From: Bradyrhizobium ivorense
GTDB taxonomy: Bacteria; Pseudomonadota; Alphaproteobacteria; Rhizobiales; Xanthobacteraceae
Length of the DNA stretch: 64,000 nucleotides
Assembly (NCBI RefSeq): GCF_900696085.1
Contig: NZ_CAADFC020000028.1
Location: 248,001 to 312,000, forward strand
Direction: 5' to 3'
Notes under the pieces: model-generated
Told to the model about the DNA's origin: nothing
The model's database searches: none
Seen by the model: the letters and a program-made list of their open reading frames with translations, nothing else
Position numbers and translations under genes: made by a program
In this document: piece by piece, positions 63,857-64,000 of the stretch
How positions within the stretch are numbered: position 1 is the first letter of the stretch
Layout of the letters: each line of letters begins with the position of its first letter

Positions 63857-64000
63857 ATGAAGACCGTCCGCCTTGTCCTTGCCGTGTTGGCGCTGACGCT
63901 GATCGCGCCGTGGCAATCCGCCAAGGCAGCGGACGTGATCTGCTACAATTGCCCGCCGGAATGGGCCGATTGGGCTCGATGCTGAAGGCGATCAAGGCCG
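63857..64000 (+). pseudogene. Start of a periplasmic substrate-binding protein, probably frameshifted
   Basis: ATG 63857 opens a clear signal peptide (MKTVRLVLAVLALTLIAPWQ, then SAKAA) and a mature start DVICYNCPPEWADWA, then stops at 63985 (TGA) after 42 codons. In the next frame the text continues SMLKAIKA to the window edge, which is how I recall related solute-binding proteins reading (WADWASMLKAIKA). One base, probably a C in GGGC(C)TCGATG near 63975, appears to be missing. Either a true frameshift or a sequence error. Confidence 0.5.

Overview
The window reads as a chromosomal segment of an alphaproteobacterium of the Bradyrhizobium/Rhodopseudomonas type. This rests on high GC, GcrA-type and phasin proteins, a lanthanide methanol dehydrogenase (XoxF) beside glutathione-linked formaldehyde oxidation, many branched-chain-type ABC importers and CoA-based catabolic genes, and a rhizobial-style intergenic repeat. 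This is inference from gene content; no rRNA or tRNA was found to confirm it.

Layout: 0-6 kb holds a DUF1232 protein (cut by the edge), an AraC regulator and the C1 operon xoxF-xoxG-class III alcohol dehydrogenase-gfa. 6-9.4 kb holds an exported protein, a membrane protein, an epoxide hydrolase and a small secreted protein, then a repeat. 9.6-24.9 kb is a catabolic block: aldolase and DsbA-like isomerase; an operon of acyl-CoA ligase, TetR, SDR and Baeyer-Villiger monooxygenase; and a divergent five-gene ABC importer followed by CoA-transferase, enoyl-CoA hydratase and thiolase. A 25-bp palindrome between the divergent operons is a good TetR operator. 24.9-31.4 kb holds a two-component system with a DUF4173 membrane protein, a membrane-anchored GH3 enzyme and an OpgC protein.

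31.6-34.0 kb is a compact phage-like switch: an S24 (CI/LexA-like) repressor, a divergent GcrA paralogue, a small target gene, and four copies of a TTCCGA-N3-TCGGAA-type site placed in or next to three promoters. 34.2-42.5 kb has a GFA-domain protein, a CoA-transferase and a four-gene operon (GNAT, MFS, YqcI/YcgG, cupin) divergent from a GlxA-type regulator. The YqcI/YcgG family includes heme N-hydroxylases of specialised metabolism, so this is a candidate cryptic pathway. 42.3-44.8 kb has small proteins and a phasin.

45.0-49.2 kb is a decayed prophage: a ~350-bp direct repeat carrying a promoter and terminator about 50 nt apart, a string of tiny phage genes, a terminase large subunit truncated and fused in frame to a holin-like gene, and a phage-type GNAT closed by a strong terminator. 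49.3-62.5 kb is a second catabolic block: two-component flavin monooxygenase, flavin reductase, TetR, PuuE-like deacetylase, LLM flavin oxidoreductase, three-subunit molybdenum hydroxylase and a complete ABC importer. Together these look like uptake, hydroxylation and ring opening of an unidentified (perhaps N-heterocyclic) compound. The window ends with a zinc alcohol dehydrogenase and the start of a substrate-binding protein that appears frameshifted.
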